A stretch of DNA of 64,000 nt from Shewanella jiangmenensis (GTDB lineage: Bacteria > Pseudomonadota > Gammaproteobacteria > Enterobacterales > Shewanellaceae): the NCBI RefSeq assembly GCF_018596335.1, contig NZ_JAHEPS010000004.1:1-64000 (forward strand), in the 5' to 3' direction. This document shows positions 37,467 through 45,688 of this stretch, one piece after another (within the stretch, counting starts at the first letter, position 1; the number at the start of each line of letters is the position of its first letter). The notes beneath the pieces were generated by a model. That model had not been told where the DNA came from and did not search any database. It saw nothing but the letters and a program-made list of their open reading frames with translations. Both the position numbers and the translations under genes were made by a program.

Positions 37467-37797
37467 CGTGTCCCAGTGATTTGAAGTAAAGCGGCAATTT
37501 TTGGTGGCTTTAGTAAATGGATAAACCCTTAAGCTTTTTCAGCCTAACGGTTTTAGTGGCGGTTTCCCAGTCAGGTCCATGCTGGAGTGGGTATCGCAAA
37601 TCCGATGCCTCCAAAAGTTACATTTTTATTTATATTATTAATCAATAGCCTGGGTGTTTTCTTGGCGTGTGACAGCTGTGCTAGAGAACGTTTTTTAACC
37701 AATCAGTTCAATTCGCTAAAATACCGCGCATTATTACGTTTATAAAATAATAATTAGACCTTAATATTACTTCATAAACGTAATATTGGAGTAAATT
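37467..37797. other. AT-rich leader of the 37.8-40.3 kb cassette
   Basis: 331 bp with falling GC toward the cassette. A perfect 12-bp inverted repeat lies near the start codon of the first gene (listed separately). No other gene or terminator is evident. Confidence 0.45.
37732..37785. promoter_or_regulatory. 12-bp inverted repeat before the HTH gene
   Basis: TATTACGTTTAT (37732-37743) and ATAAACGTAATA (37774-37785) are perfect inverted copies separated by 30 bp of AT-rich DNA. The right arm ends 12 bp before the ATG at 37798 and touches the ribosome site. The layout fits an operator read by the product of the first gene, which has a helix-turn-helix. This role is inferred. Confidence 0.6.
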
Positions 37798-38511
37798 ATG
37801 ACCAGGCTAAGCGCAGTTGCTACCTCTTATTCAGTGTCTTTGTTGAATCGCTCAAAACTAACGCCTGTAACCTCGGCAGAGTTAACAGAGTACTGCTACT
37901 ACCTTTTACATGTGCTGAATGACCTTGCAAGTCTGGCGACGAAAGGGAAGTATTTCGAAATGTCCAGGGATTGGACGGGAACCGATGAAGAAATCCAGTT
38001 TGTGCACAACTCCTATGCATGGGAACTCTTGGTGCGAATTTGGGATTATGCTGAAAATGGTATTTCTGCGCATAACTTTATGCCGGCCGCTATTACGGAT
38101 GATTTTGAACACTTCTTTAAATTGACCAGCGCTTGTGAGGGTGTATTGTACCATGATGGTTCATTCAGTCATGAATCTACCGAAATTATGATAACACCAA
38201 TCAAATTGGCCTTAAAATACTTTGCGAGACTTAAATTAGATACCGAGTGGGACTTGGATCATGAAGTCGGTCCGTGTTTGAGTCTCTATCCATCGGTTCA
38301 TGAAACACATTTGACTAGCGTTGAATACGCTTTGCTGGCAGGGCTAAGTCATATTGGTGCGGTGCGAAATGAAACTTGTAAAAAAGAGAATCCACTGCTA
38401 ACCGAAAAGAATGGCAATAATATTATCATTACAATTGAAGAATCTAGAAAGAAACTTAAAAATAAGCGGAAATTTGTTCCTACTCCCGGAGTTAATTATG
38501 GTTACGCTTAG
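37798..38511 (+). CDS. Unknown protein with C-terminal helix-turn-helix
   Basis: 237-residue soluble protein with no recognised full-length family. The segment LTSVEYALLAGLSHIGAVRNETCK (about residues 179-202) fits the helix-turn-helix pattern of small DNA-binding domains (A-L-L-A-G-L-S then V-R-N), and the C-terminus is Lys-rich (SRKKLKNKRKF). The N-terminal 150 residues are helical and acidic. Codon use is AT-rich like the next three genes. It overlaps the next gene by 14 bp, indicating coupling. It could be the antitoxin-like regulator of the pair. Confidence 0.72.
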   Translation: MTRLSAVATSYSVSLLNRSKLTPVTSAELTEYCYYLLHVLNDLASLATKGKYFEMSRDWTGTDEEIQFVHNSYAWELLVRIWDYAENGISAHNFMPAAITDDFEHFFKLTSACEGVLYHDGSFSHESTEIMITPIKLALKYFARLKLDTEWDLDHEVGPCLSLYPSVHETHLTSVEYALLAGLSHIGAVRNETCKKENPLLTEKNGNNIIITIEESRKKLKNKRKFVPTPGVNYGYA

Positions 38512-38752
38512 TAAGCATGCCACCAAGAGGATACAGCAACGTGACATAGAACCCTACATTGTGTCGCTTCTGCTTAACTATGGTCATGAACAATATGCCG
38601 GTAAATCAGTTAATAAGTTACAACTTCCGAGAATAGAACGAAAACGTATTATCTGCAGGCTGAAAAAAATGGCGAAGATGTTGGAGAAGGATCCATATAT
38701 TTTGTTAAGTGATGATGGAATCATAGTTACTGCAGCAAAAAGTTATTTCTAA
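38498..38752 (+). CDS. Small basic protein, DUF4258-like
   Basis: 84-residue basic protein. The start MVTLSKHATKRIQQRDIEPYIV matches the H-A-x-x-R-x-x-x-R-x-I pattern of the DUF4258 family, which includes RelE/ParE-like and toxin-associated domains. The C-terminus has ILLSDDGIIVTAAKSYF, a strand pattern that could close such a fold. It begins inside the end of the preceding HTH gene (14-bp overlap), an order seen in toxin-antitoxin style pairs. I chose this ATG because the upstream frame lies inside the other gene and shows no family match. Toxicity is not shown. Confidence 0.65.
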   Translation: MVTLSKHATKRIQQRDIEPYIVSLLLNYGHEQYAGKSVNKLQLPRIERKRIICRLKKMAKMLEKDPYILLSDDGIIVTAAKSYF

Positions 38753-38772
38753 TTAAGGTGAGTTTTAATAAT

Positions 38773-39540
38773 ATGTTTAATGTAACACCGGACGTTCTTG
38801 ATAAAGTCGTTAATTGCACTCCAGAATCCCCTTGGGATAATAGCTTAAAGCTATTTTATGACAAAGACGTGTCAGTTTATTACGCGCCATTTGACCATGT
38901 AAACCTGAATGCAAAGGTCGCTATATGTGGTATTACACCGGGTAAGACACAAGCATCAGAATCTTTATCCGTGGCGCAAAAATACATGAATGCAGGAGCA
39001 TCAATTACCGACGTACTCGAGCAATCCAAGCAAGCGGCGAGCTTTAAGGGATTCCGCAAACCGTTGGCAGCAATGATGGATGCGATAGGGTTGCAGGATA
39101 AATTAGCTTTGGGGTCTTGTGATGCCCTATTCGATACAGCCAAGCACATGGTGCACTACACCAGCGCGTTAAGATACCCGGTCGTGACCGCGAAAGGAGA
39201 AAACTACAACGGCAATCCCAGGATCACTAAACATCCGCAACTTATTGGTATGGTTGAGGCGTATTTGGCCAAAGAGGTTGAGATGTTAGGGGTAGACTGT
39301 TTGTGGATCCCGCTAGGTCAATCTGCAACAGAGGCGCTTGAGCATCTTGTCAAAATTGGCAAATTGAGGAGTGAGCAGTTGTTGTCTGGATTGCCTCATC
39401 CAAGCGGTGCTAATGCGGAAAGAGTTGCCTATTTTTTGGGTAATAAGTCCAGAGAAAACTTAAGTATCAAAGTAAATCCAGTCAAACTGGATGAAAACAA
39501 ATCAAAGCTCATTTCTAAAATAAAGAGCATAAGAACATAG
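38773..39540 (+). CDS. Uracil-DNA glycosylase superfamily protein
   Basis: 255-residue protein with the two signature blocks of the UDG superfamily: AICGITPGKTQA (motif A, about residue 50, G-x-x-PG) and LPHPSGANAERVAYF (motif B, about residue 210, H-P-S-G). Between them are HYTSALRYPVV and LWIPLGQSATEALE, also seen in this branch. Such enzymes excise uracil or damaged or modified bases; the general base and target here are unknown. There is no Fe-S Cys set, unlike family 4/5 enzymes. A GTG at 38758 is an alternative start. It lies 20 bp after the small DUF4258-like gene. Confidence 0.78.
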   Translation: MFNVTPDVLDKVVNCTPESPWDNSLKLFYDKDVSVYYAPFDHVNLNAKVAICGITPGKTQASESLSVAQKYMNAGASITDVLEQSKQAASFKGFRKPLAAMMDAIGLQDKLALGSCDALFDTAKHMVHYTSALRYPVVTAKGENYNGNPRITKHPQLIGMVEAYLAKEVEMLGVDCLWIPLGQSATEALEHLVKIGKLRSEQLLSGLPHPSGANAERVAYFLGNKSRENLSIKVNPVKLDENKSKLISKIKSIRT

Positions 39541-39617
39541 AATTATTAAGTTAAACGTTAAATTGACTGCCGAATATATTTTCGGCAGTAATAAATTCTG
39601 GAGTTAGGTTGTATTGC

Positions 39618-40310
39618 ATGGAAAAGCGTATAAATAATGGTGTCAATGAGCATACAATTAAGGTTTTGCTTGGTATTTTGACAACTGAAGTAGGTAAAAG
39701 GATATTTTTCGCTATAGCATTTGTTGTGGCAACAACTGTTCTGCTAGCAGATTTATTATCTGTTATTTTTCTTGAGAAGGATGCAAGTCTACGATTAAGT
39801 ATAGTGTTTTTTGTTTCGCTTGCTCTGTCTCTGGAGGTGACATATTTCTCAATAAAATACATGTTTTATAAGTTTAACTCACTTAAAGTTTTTAACTTTA
39901 AATCAGTTGGTGCGGCACACCTATTTCCTTTGGCATGTTTTATGACCATGCATAGTCTACTGCTACTCAATGACACCGGTAGCTATGAACCTATGTCGGT
40001 TAAAGCGCTTTTAATCGGATTTTTGACTGTGCTAGGAGTTGAGTTTGTTTTTTTACTCTGTACCGCAAAGAATATGTCAGAGATGTTTAATTTTGACTTT
40101 GTTTCAGTATTTAAAAAGCTTGTAAGTCAATCAATAGCAGAGAAATACTGCATGTTAAGAATATTGTTGTTCACCTTGACTATTTGTGCAGTTTCCAGTT
40201 TTTCCCTCGGCACATTTATAGTTATGTTTGCTTTCTCTTTATGGCATTGGGGTGTTGCAGCCAATTATGCGCTCAAATTTGCAGCGGAGCGGCGTAGTAT
40301 TCAGGCATGA
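39618..40310 (+). CDS. Multi-pass membrane protein, unknown
   Basis: 230-residue integral membrane protein with about six hydrophobic segments, for example IFFAIAFVVATTVLLADLLSV, LSIVFFVSLALSLEVTYF, ALLIGFLTVLGVEFVFLL and MLRILLFTLTICAVSSFSLGTFIVM. No family is recognised and no catalytic motif is evident. It is 77 bp after the UDG-like gene, with the same AT-rich base use, and may be the last gene of the cassette. The ATG was preferred to a TTG nine bases earlier. Confidence 0.62.
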   Translation: MEKRINNGVNEHTIKVLLGILTTEVGKRIFFAIAFVVATTVLLADLLSVIFLEKDASLRLSIVFFVSLALSLEVTYFSIKYMFYKFNSLKVFNFKSVGAAHLFPLACFMTMHSLLLLNDTGSYEPMSVKALLIGFLTVLGVEFVFLLCTAKNMSEMFNFDFVSVFKKLVSQSIAEKYCMLRILLFTLTICAVSSFSLGTFIVMFAFSLWHWGVAANYALKFAAERRSIQA

Positions 40311-40439
40311 TTTAAGTTAGTTCCGAATAAATTCTGTGCTGCCCCTGTGTAAGTTGGGCGAGGGCTTGTTTGCACCGGCCTTAAGTTAACTTGGGCAGCA
40401 TCATCGCAAAGAATAGATTCGCGACCACAGTTAAACCGA

Positions 40440-41369
40440 CTAATTTGTATTGTCGTTGGTCGGTGAGCTGCACACCCGGTTGCGGCCGCTGGATTTGGCG
40501 CTGTAAAGCGCCTTGTCGACCCGGTTCAGGGCGCTGCTGACGCTGTCGCTGGGCATGAGTTCGGTGACGCCGGCGCTGACTGTGATCTGCAAACTGTGTT
40601 CGCCGCACTGGATTGGCATGGCTTCAAAATCGCAGCGGATCCGCTCGGCGACCACCATGGCTTCGGCCATCTGGGTGCTGGGCAGCAGCAGAATAAATTC
40701 TTCGCCGCCGATGCGGGCGGCAATATCTTCGGTGCGCAGTACCAATTTGACCCGGGAGCAGACTTCCTTAAGCACCGCATCGCCAATCAGGTGGCCAAAT
40801 TGGTCGTTGATGGGTTTGAAGTAATCTATGTCGATAAGGATTATCGACGCGGGTTGTCGGCGGCGGCGCTTGAGGTGCAGTTGCTGTTTGAGGGAGTTGA
40901 GTAGGTAGCGGCGGTTGTAAAACCCGGTGAGTACGTCGGTTTGACTTAATGTCAGCAGTTTTTGCTCGAGTTTGTGGCGGCGGGTGATGTTGCGGGTCAG
41001 CCACAGCACGGCGCGCTGGCCGTTGAACAGGCTTTGCAGCGGCACTACTTTGCCTTCAAACCTGAGCACGCCTTCGGGCCCGCTTTGGTCATCAACGCCA
41101 ATGATTTGCCCCACATTCAGGTCGTACTCGACCGTCATCACCTCGCCCTGATTCAGCGCCAGATTGATTTGGTCATTAAACCATTTGGCCTGCTCTTTGG
41201 GCATCACCTGATACAGGCTTTGGCCCACCAGAGGCGCAACATCGTGATATGACTTGCTTTCAACCCCGCCCAAATACGCGATATAGCTGCCGTCGCTTCC
41301 CAGAATAAACGCCGGGTCGGGCAGCAGAGACACAATTTCACGCAGTTGAGCCAAGCTGAAGTCTTGCAT
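40440..41369 (-). CDS. PAS-GGDEF diguanylate cyclase
   Basis: 309-residue soluble protein. A PAS domain (residues about 10-135: IVSLLPDPAFILGSDGSYIAYLGG) leads to a GGDEF domain starting TDVLTGFYNRRYL. The active site reads ARIGGEEFILLLP (GGEEF), with an inhibitory I-site RTED five residues before it, so it should make c-di-GMP from GTP with feedback control. No EAL or membrane helix. The PAS ligand is unknown. The region behind the gene (40311-40439) separates it from the cassette and contains a GCTGCCC/GGGCAGC inverted repeat. Confidence 0.92.
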   Translation of the reverse strand: MQDFSLAQLREIVSLLPDPAFILGSDGSYIAYLGGVESKSYHDVAPLVGQSLYQVMPKEQAKWFNDQINLALNQGEVMTVEYDLNVGQIIGVDDQSGPEGVLRFEGKVVPLQSLFNGQRAVLWLTRNITRRHKLEQKLLTLSQTDVLTGFYNRRYLLNSLKQQLHLKRRRRQPASIILIDIDYFKPINDQFGHLIGDAVLKEVCSRVKLVLRTEDIAARIGGEEFILLLPSTQMAEAMVVAERIRCDFEAMPIQCGEHSLQITVSAGVTELMPSDSVSSALNRVDKALYSAKSSGRNRVCSSPTNDNTN

Positions 41370-41567
41370 GGTTCAGTAACATCCTTGAGAGAGAACCCCG
41401 GCCTTTTACGCCGGTGTTGAGGCTGCGCTGCCAATGCTCACGAGAGTGAGCCGCAAACCCGGTAAACCGGAATTTTGCACCGGCTAGGTTACTGCAGTGG
41501 TGGATAGCAGGCAACTTAACCCTTTATGAGTAGCATACTTTTAGCCTTAGGTAGTAGCTTGCCGGGC

Positions 41568-41627
41568 CTTGTTTTAACAAGCTTTGTTTTAACGAACTTT
41601 GTTTTAACACGCTTTGTTTTGACCCTG
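41568..41627. repeat. Short tandem repeat, 4 x 15 bp
   Basis: Four 15-bp units with consensus TTTGTTTTAACNNRC run head to tail between two minus-strand genes. The fourth unit has decayed (TTTGTTTTGACCCTG). In one frame it would code FVLT repeats, but no start or family supports translation. Confidence 0.85.
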
Positions 41628-41637
41628 CGGTGCGTTG

Positions 41638-42189
41638 CTACAGTGGCGCCGCGCATTCGGCTGCGGCCGTCACCTGAATCGACTTGTTATTATAGTTGGT
41701 CAGTTTGAGTGTGAGGCGGTTTTGGGTCACTGCCAGCAGTGTGCCCTCGCGAAATCCTTCGTAGCTGTCGATGGCGCAGTAGCGGTAAAACAGCGGCGTA
41801 ACTGGTTTCAGTTGCCAAAGATTAAGATAAGTCCTGGTGGTGAAGGCACCGCCATCGATGCGCTCAAACTGAAAGCGTGTGTCCGCTTGTTCAAGATAAT
41901 CAGCCTGATAACGGCTCAGGCTAAAGTTGGCCGAGAGCAGCATGCTTAAGCCAAACAGCGACAAAGTGAAAAAATACAGCCAGCGGCGCGCGCGGGCAGA
42001 ACTTACGCAAAGGGAGATGCCGCCGCACAGGGCGCCGAGCATCAACAGGTCTTTAATGGCCTCGGGCAGCGAATAGCCGGATTGCAGCTCAAAGCGGTAC
42101 AGCAGATTGAAGTGCTGCATCAATAAATTAAGCAGCAGCGGCAGCGATATCAGCAGCAATCCAAGGCTGATGGAAAGTCCTTTTGGCAC
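41638..42189 (-). CDS. Unknown inner-membrane protein
   Basis: 183-residue protein with three hydrophobic N-terminal segments (LGLLLISLPLLLNLLMQ, DLLMLGALCGGISLCV, FFTLSLFGLSMLLSAN) and a C-terminal domain of about 90 residues, probably periplasmic, with Cys in FYRYCAIDSYEGF and AAAECAAPL. Not recognised. It overlaps or abuts no gene; the D-threonine-aldolase-like gene upstream on the same strand is 77 bp away. The 15-bp tandem tract lies just behind its stop. Confidence 0.7.
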   Translation of the reverse strand: MPKGLSISLGLLLISLPLLLNLLMQHFNLLYRFELQSGYSLPEAIKDLLMLGALCGGISLCVSSARARRWLYFFTLSLFGLSMLLSANFSLSRYQADYLEQADTRFQFERIDGGAFTTRTYLNLWQLKPVTPLFYRYCAIDSYEGFREGTLLAVTQNRLTLKLTNYNNKSIQVTAAAECAAPL

Positions 42190-42266
42190 GGGTTAATCCT
42201 TTAAAACAGCAGCAAGCAAAATTCGGTCGCAATTTGAACATGGCAGCCCGGCAGTTGCAACCTCGG

Positions 42267-43370
42267 TCAGTCGCTGCGCCCGCGCCCTTCAATTATCCAG
42301 CTGCACACAACCTCATCACCGCGCACGCCATAGAGGGTGCTGAAGTTGTTAAGTGTGGTGTCGCAGTGGCTTGGGATCATCATCAGTTGCTCGCCAAGCG
42401 CCAGCGGTGCGCAGCCATCTGATAACGTCAGAATGCCATGTTCATCGCCGCCGCTGCGGTAACTGAGGTCACTGCGGCCTTCTGGCTGTGCCGGCCCCAT
42501 GTCGGTGGAAAGGCACTTGCTGCCGGCATCCACCACGGCGCGGTTTGGTGTTGGGGTGCTGATAACTGTGGTCCACACCTTGAGTGCGGTATGAAACGTC
42601 TCGAAACTGTCGCCCCGTTCATCGCCAATTTGCCGATAGCTGCTGTCCATAAAAAGATATGAGCCGGCCTGAATTTCGGTAAAACCCAGCCCCTCGCAGG
42701 CGGCAAAGGTACCTGTGCCTGCGCCGCTGACGACAGTTGGCGCCAGTCCAAGTGGCTTGAGTTCGCGCTCGATATAGTCAAACAGCGGGGCGACGGCATC
42801 GCGGGCGGCGCGCGTTCGCTCGGCAAACCCCTTGATATGCTGCAAATGGCCGCTGTATGCCTGAATGCCGGCAAAGCGCAGCGCTGGTACGGCATTGATT
42901 TGAACAATCAGCTCTTTAAGTGCATCGCCCACCGCCACACCGCAGCGTGCCTGGCCGCTTTCGACTTCAATCATCAGCGCCACTTCCACCTTGGCGGCCG
43001 TGGCCAGTGTTGCCAGTGGGCTGACCTGGGCCGGGTTATCAATCACCTGAGTAAAGCGGCACTGCGGATAGTCGCGGATAAGCTGGATGAGACGCCGATA
43101 TTTGATGTCGCCGGCAATGGGGGTGGTGATAAGAATGTCTTCAATGCCGCCCCGCGCCATGACCTCGGCCTCGCCAAGCTTGGCCACACAAATCCCCGCT
43201 GCGCCGTGTTCCAGCTGCATCCGCGCCAGCGCCGGTATCTTGTGCGCCTTGGTGTGCGGTCGCAGCCGAAGGCCAAGCGCATCGGCGTGCATCTGCATAG
43301 CGGCAAGATTTTGCTCGAGTAAATCCAGGTCGGCAATCAGGGCGGGGGTATCGAGTTCGGAGAGTTTCAT
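42267..43370 (-). CDS. DSD1-family PLP enzyme (D-threonine aldolase/D-serine dehydratase-like)
   Basis: 367-residue PLP-dependent enzyme with an alanine-racemase-like N-terminal barrel. The start LDTPALIADLDLLEQNLAAM and RPHTKAHKIP place the PLP-binding Lys in THTKAHK-type context (about residue 43). The C-terminal D-serine-dehydratase-like domain has GGDEHGIL and MMIPSHCDTTLNNF; the His and Cys of PSHCDTT are the metal ligands in this family. Expected reactions are retro-aldol cleavage of D-3-hydroxy amino acids or dehydration of D-serine. Cytosolic. No transporter or regulator is adjacent. Confidence 0.88.
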   Translation of the reverse strand: MKLSELDTPALIADLDLLEQNLAAMQMHADALGLRLRPHTKAHKIPALARMQLEHGAAGICVAKLGEAEVMARGGIEDILITTPIAGDIKYRRLIQLIRDYPQCRFTQVIDNPAQVSPLATLATAAKVEVALMIEVESGQARCGVAVGDALKELIVQINAVPALRFAGIQAYSGHLQHIKGFAERTRAARDAVAPLFDYIERELKPLGLAPTVVSGAGTGTFAACEGLGFTEIQAGSYLFMDSSYRQIGDERGDSFETFHTALKVWTTVISTPTPNRAVVDAGSKCLSTDMGPAQPEGRSDLSYRSGGDEHGILTLSDGCAPLALGEQLMMIPSHCDTTLNNFSTLYGVRGDEVVCSWIIEGRGRSD

Positions 43371-43508
43371 GGGGGTGTCTGCAAAGCGAAAAATGCCACT
43401 CTAACAAAGGCCGGCGGTGCGAACAAACCCGCCCAAGTCTCTATAAATCGTCACAAGTCTCAACAAGCAGCCATAGTCCGCCATTGTTAAAGCAGTCCGC
43501 AACCGTCG

Positions 43509-43904
43509 TCAGCGATCTGACGGGTGGTTTACCCCATCGCACACAGGCACCTCGCCCAGCAAATAGGGATCGACGCCCTCGAGGCAACCGACGTTGTAGC
43601 CAAACTCGGCGGGGTTAGAGCGGCGCTGGTGGTGGGTGTAAATACCGCAGTGGCCGCAGAAATAGTGCCGCGCCGTGTGGGTATTGAATTGGTAAAGGCG
43701 CAGCGCATCCTGGCCTTTGAGAATGGTCAGCCCCGAAAGTGGCACGCTGGCGGCGATGGCGCCCCGGCGCCGACACATTGAACAGTTACAGCGGCGCGGC
43801 CTGACTATGCCATCGGGCAACGATAGCTCCAGCACTACGGCGCCGCAGTGGCAGCTGGCGATATGTTTTGGTTTGATTTGGGTGTCACCCACTTGCTTTA
43901 TCAT
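43509..43904 (-). CDS. GFA-family zinc protein
   Basis: 131-residue protein of the GFA family (named after glutathione-dependent formaldehyde-activating enzyme). Zinc ligands: SCHCGAV near residue 18, CNCSMCRR (about 39-46), and FCGHCGIYTHHQ (about 82-92). The fold is a small beta sandwich. The formaldehyde role has been disputed for most members, so the substrate is unknown. It has no operon partner; 290 bp of intergenic DNA separate it from the divergent subtilisin-like gene. Confidence 0.9.
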   Translation of the reverse strand: MIKQVGDTQIKPKHIASCHCGAVVLELSLPDGIVRPRRCNCSMCRRRGAIAASVPLSGLTILKGQDALRLYQFNTHTARHYFCGHCGIYTHHQRRSNPAEFGYNVGCLEGVDPYLLGEVPVCDGVNHPSDR

Positions 43905-44193
43905 GCAGTCCCCCGGTTTTGATCCCCTGTTAAGTTACGGTGACAAAATTTATTCGGCAAGTGCGAGTGTGGTTTCCGTATAAGAGACTGTTTATGTTGA
44001 TCTTGTTCGAAATCGCTTGTTAATAGCCTGTTATGCACTGTTGTAATGATAGCGACCTTTGGGTAATGATTGAGCGCTTGCAGTAGGTCCGGTGTGTGAA
44101 AGAGTGCCCTAAACCAACCAGAAAAGGGTGCGCTTTGTTGTCGTCCTCCGGCGAGGTCTGCTGCGTAAAACAATCAAAACTAAGGGACGCAAC

Positions 44194-45594
44194 ATGAAAA
44201 AAACACTGCTTGCCATGGCCGTGCTCTGCGCCGGTCAGGCTTATGGAATGGATTTCATCCTCGATGTAAACGGCAAATTTGATCAGGCAAAAGTGGCTGC
44301 CGATGTGGCTGCCAAGGGTGGGGTGCTCAAGAGCTGTATTCCACAGATTGGCGTGTGTCAGGTTGCCTTTGGCTCGGTGGATGCCGCAGCCGCTGCGGGC
44401 CTGGCGTTGGTGCCCGATGCGACCGCGTTTGTACCAGAGCCCGCCGAAGCGTCGCTCAACACCCAGGAACTGACTGTGTCGATGGAAGCGGCCTACGGCA
44501 ATCCACCTGCCAGTGGCGATAACGACCGCTTCTTTAATCTGCAGTGGGGCCATGTGGCCGTTGGCGCTGTGGATGCCTGGAACGCCGGATACCGTGGTCA
44601 GGGCGCCCGTGTGGCGGTGCTCGACAGCGGCGCCGACGGCGACCATCCGGATTTGGCACCCAACATCAATGCCGCACTGAGCCGCTCTTTTGTGGCCGGT
44701 GAAGCCTGGGATTACGCCGGTACCACCACCTCGAACCACGGTTCACACACCGCCGGTACCATCGCTGCTGCCGATAACGGCATTGGCTCTATCGGTGTCG
44801 CGCCCGAGGCCGAACTGGTGATCCTCAAGGTGTTGTCGGCCAACACCGGCTCCGGCAGCTCCTACGGCACCATGCAGGCCATGGTATACGCCGCCGATAA
44901 CGACGTGGACATCATCAACATGAGTCTGGGTCTGGCGGTGCGCCGCAACGGCCTGTTTGATGTGAACGACACCCCGTACGACACCTCAGACGACGTGCGT
45001 TTTGATGTGGGCGGCAAAGACGGTATTGCCCAGTTTATCGGTGCCTACTCCAAGGCGGCGACCTATGCCCGTCAGCATGGCGTGACCCTGTTTGCCTCTG
45101 CCGGTAACGAAGCAACTGACCTTGACAAGACTGACAGCCTGATGCACCTGCCATCCGGTCTGCCAGCCGTTAACGCGGTATCGGCGCTGGGCCCTCAGCT
45201 GTGGGGCGCCAACCCCGGCACCAACCTCGACAATCTGGCTATCTACTCCAACTACGGTCAGTCTGAAATCCACTTCGGCGCTCCGGGCGGTGATTACAGC
45301 AGCCTGTATATCCCAGGCGGCACGTCACCCTGCACCGTGGCCGGTCTGACCCGTTCTTGCTACGTGTTTGACTTTGTGTTCTCTACCGGCAACAACGGTT
45401 GGTACTGGTCTGTGGGCACCTCGATGGCATCACCCCACGCCGCCGGTGTGGCCGCGCTGATTGTGAGCGCCAACGGTGGCCGTATGGATCCGCCGAAGCT
45501 GGAAGCCGAAATGCGCCGTCTGGCGCAGGATCTGGGCAAGCCAGGTCGTGACGATGTATATGGTCACGGCAAGGCCTACGCGCCAGCTAACTGA
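44194..45594 (+). CDS. Secreted subtilisin-like (S8) serine protease
   Basis: 466-residue protease. Signal peptide MKKTLLAMAVLCAGQAYG, then an inhibitor-like propeptide (about 20-110), then the S8 domain with the triad Asp144 (VAVLDSGADGDHPD), His182 (NHGSHTAGT) and Ser410 (GTSMASPHAAG). The oxyanion Asn lies in FASAGNEATD. No C-terminal PKD, PPC or CTERM extension, so it should be a simple secreted enzyme. ATG 44194 has an AAGGGA ribosome site; the frame is open 66 bp further upstream without a signal. A terminator follows. Confidence 0.93.
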   Translation: MKKTLLAMAVLCAGQAYGMDFILDVNGKFDQAKVAADVAAKGGVLKSCIPQIGVCQVAFGSVDAAAAAGLALVPDATAFVPEPAEASLNTQELTVSMEAAYGNPPASGDNDRFFNLQWGHVAVGAVDAWNAGYRGQGARVAVLDSGADGDHPDLAPNINAALSRSFVAGEAWDYAGTTTSNHGSHTAGTIAAADNGIGSIGVAPEAELVILKVLSANTGSGSSYGTMQAMVYAADNDVDIINMSLGLAVRRNGLFDVNDTPYDTSDDVRFDVGGKDGIAQFIGAYSKAATYARQHGVTLFASAGNEATDLDKTDSLMHLPSGLPAVNAVSALGPQLWGANPGTNLDNLAIYSNYGQSEIHFGAPGGDYSSLYIPGGTSPCTVAGLTRSCYVFDFVFSTGNNGWYWSVGTSMASPHAAGVAALIVSANGGRMDPPKLEAEMRRLAQDLGKPGRDDVYGHGKAYAPAN

Positions 45595-45620
45595 TTGACG
45601 CTAAGTCATAGCTCAAATAA

Positions 45621-45648
45621 AAAACCGGACGCTCTGGCGTCCGGTTTT
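45621..45648 (+). terminator. Rho-independent terminator between the two protease genes
   Basis: AAAACCGGACGC pairs with GCGTCCGGTTTT around TCTG. Being symmetric with A and T runs it can end both the S8 gene and the convergent M16 gene. Confidence 0.93.
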
Positions 45649-45688
45649 GTTTTACGGCCGATTTTGTTTACGGCTGATGGAGCAAGGC

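Noticed and set aside
37467..40439. Integrated mobile element
   Set aside because: Despite AT-rich genes I find no integrase, transposase, tRNA target or flanking direct repeat.
41526..41708. 60-codon frame over the 15-bp repeat
   Set aside because: It only translates the tandem repeat (FVLT units) and lacks a ribosome site or homology.
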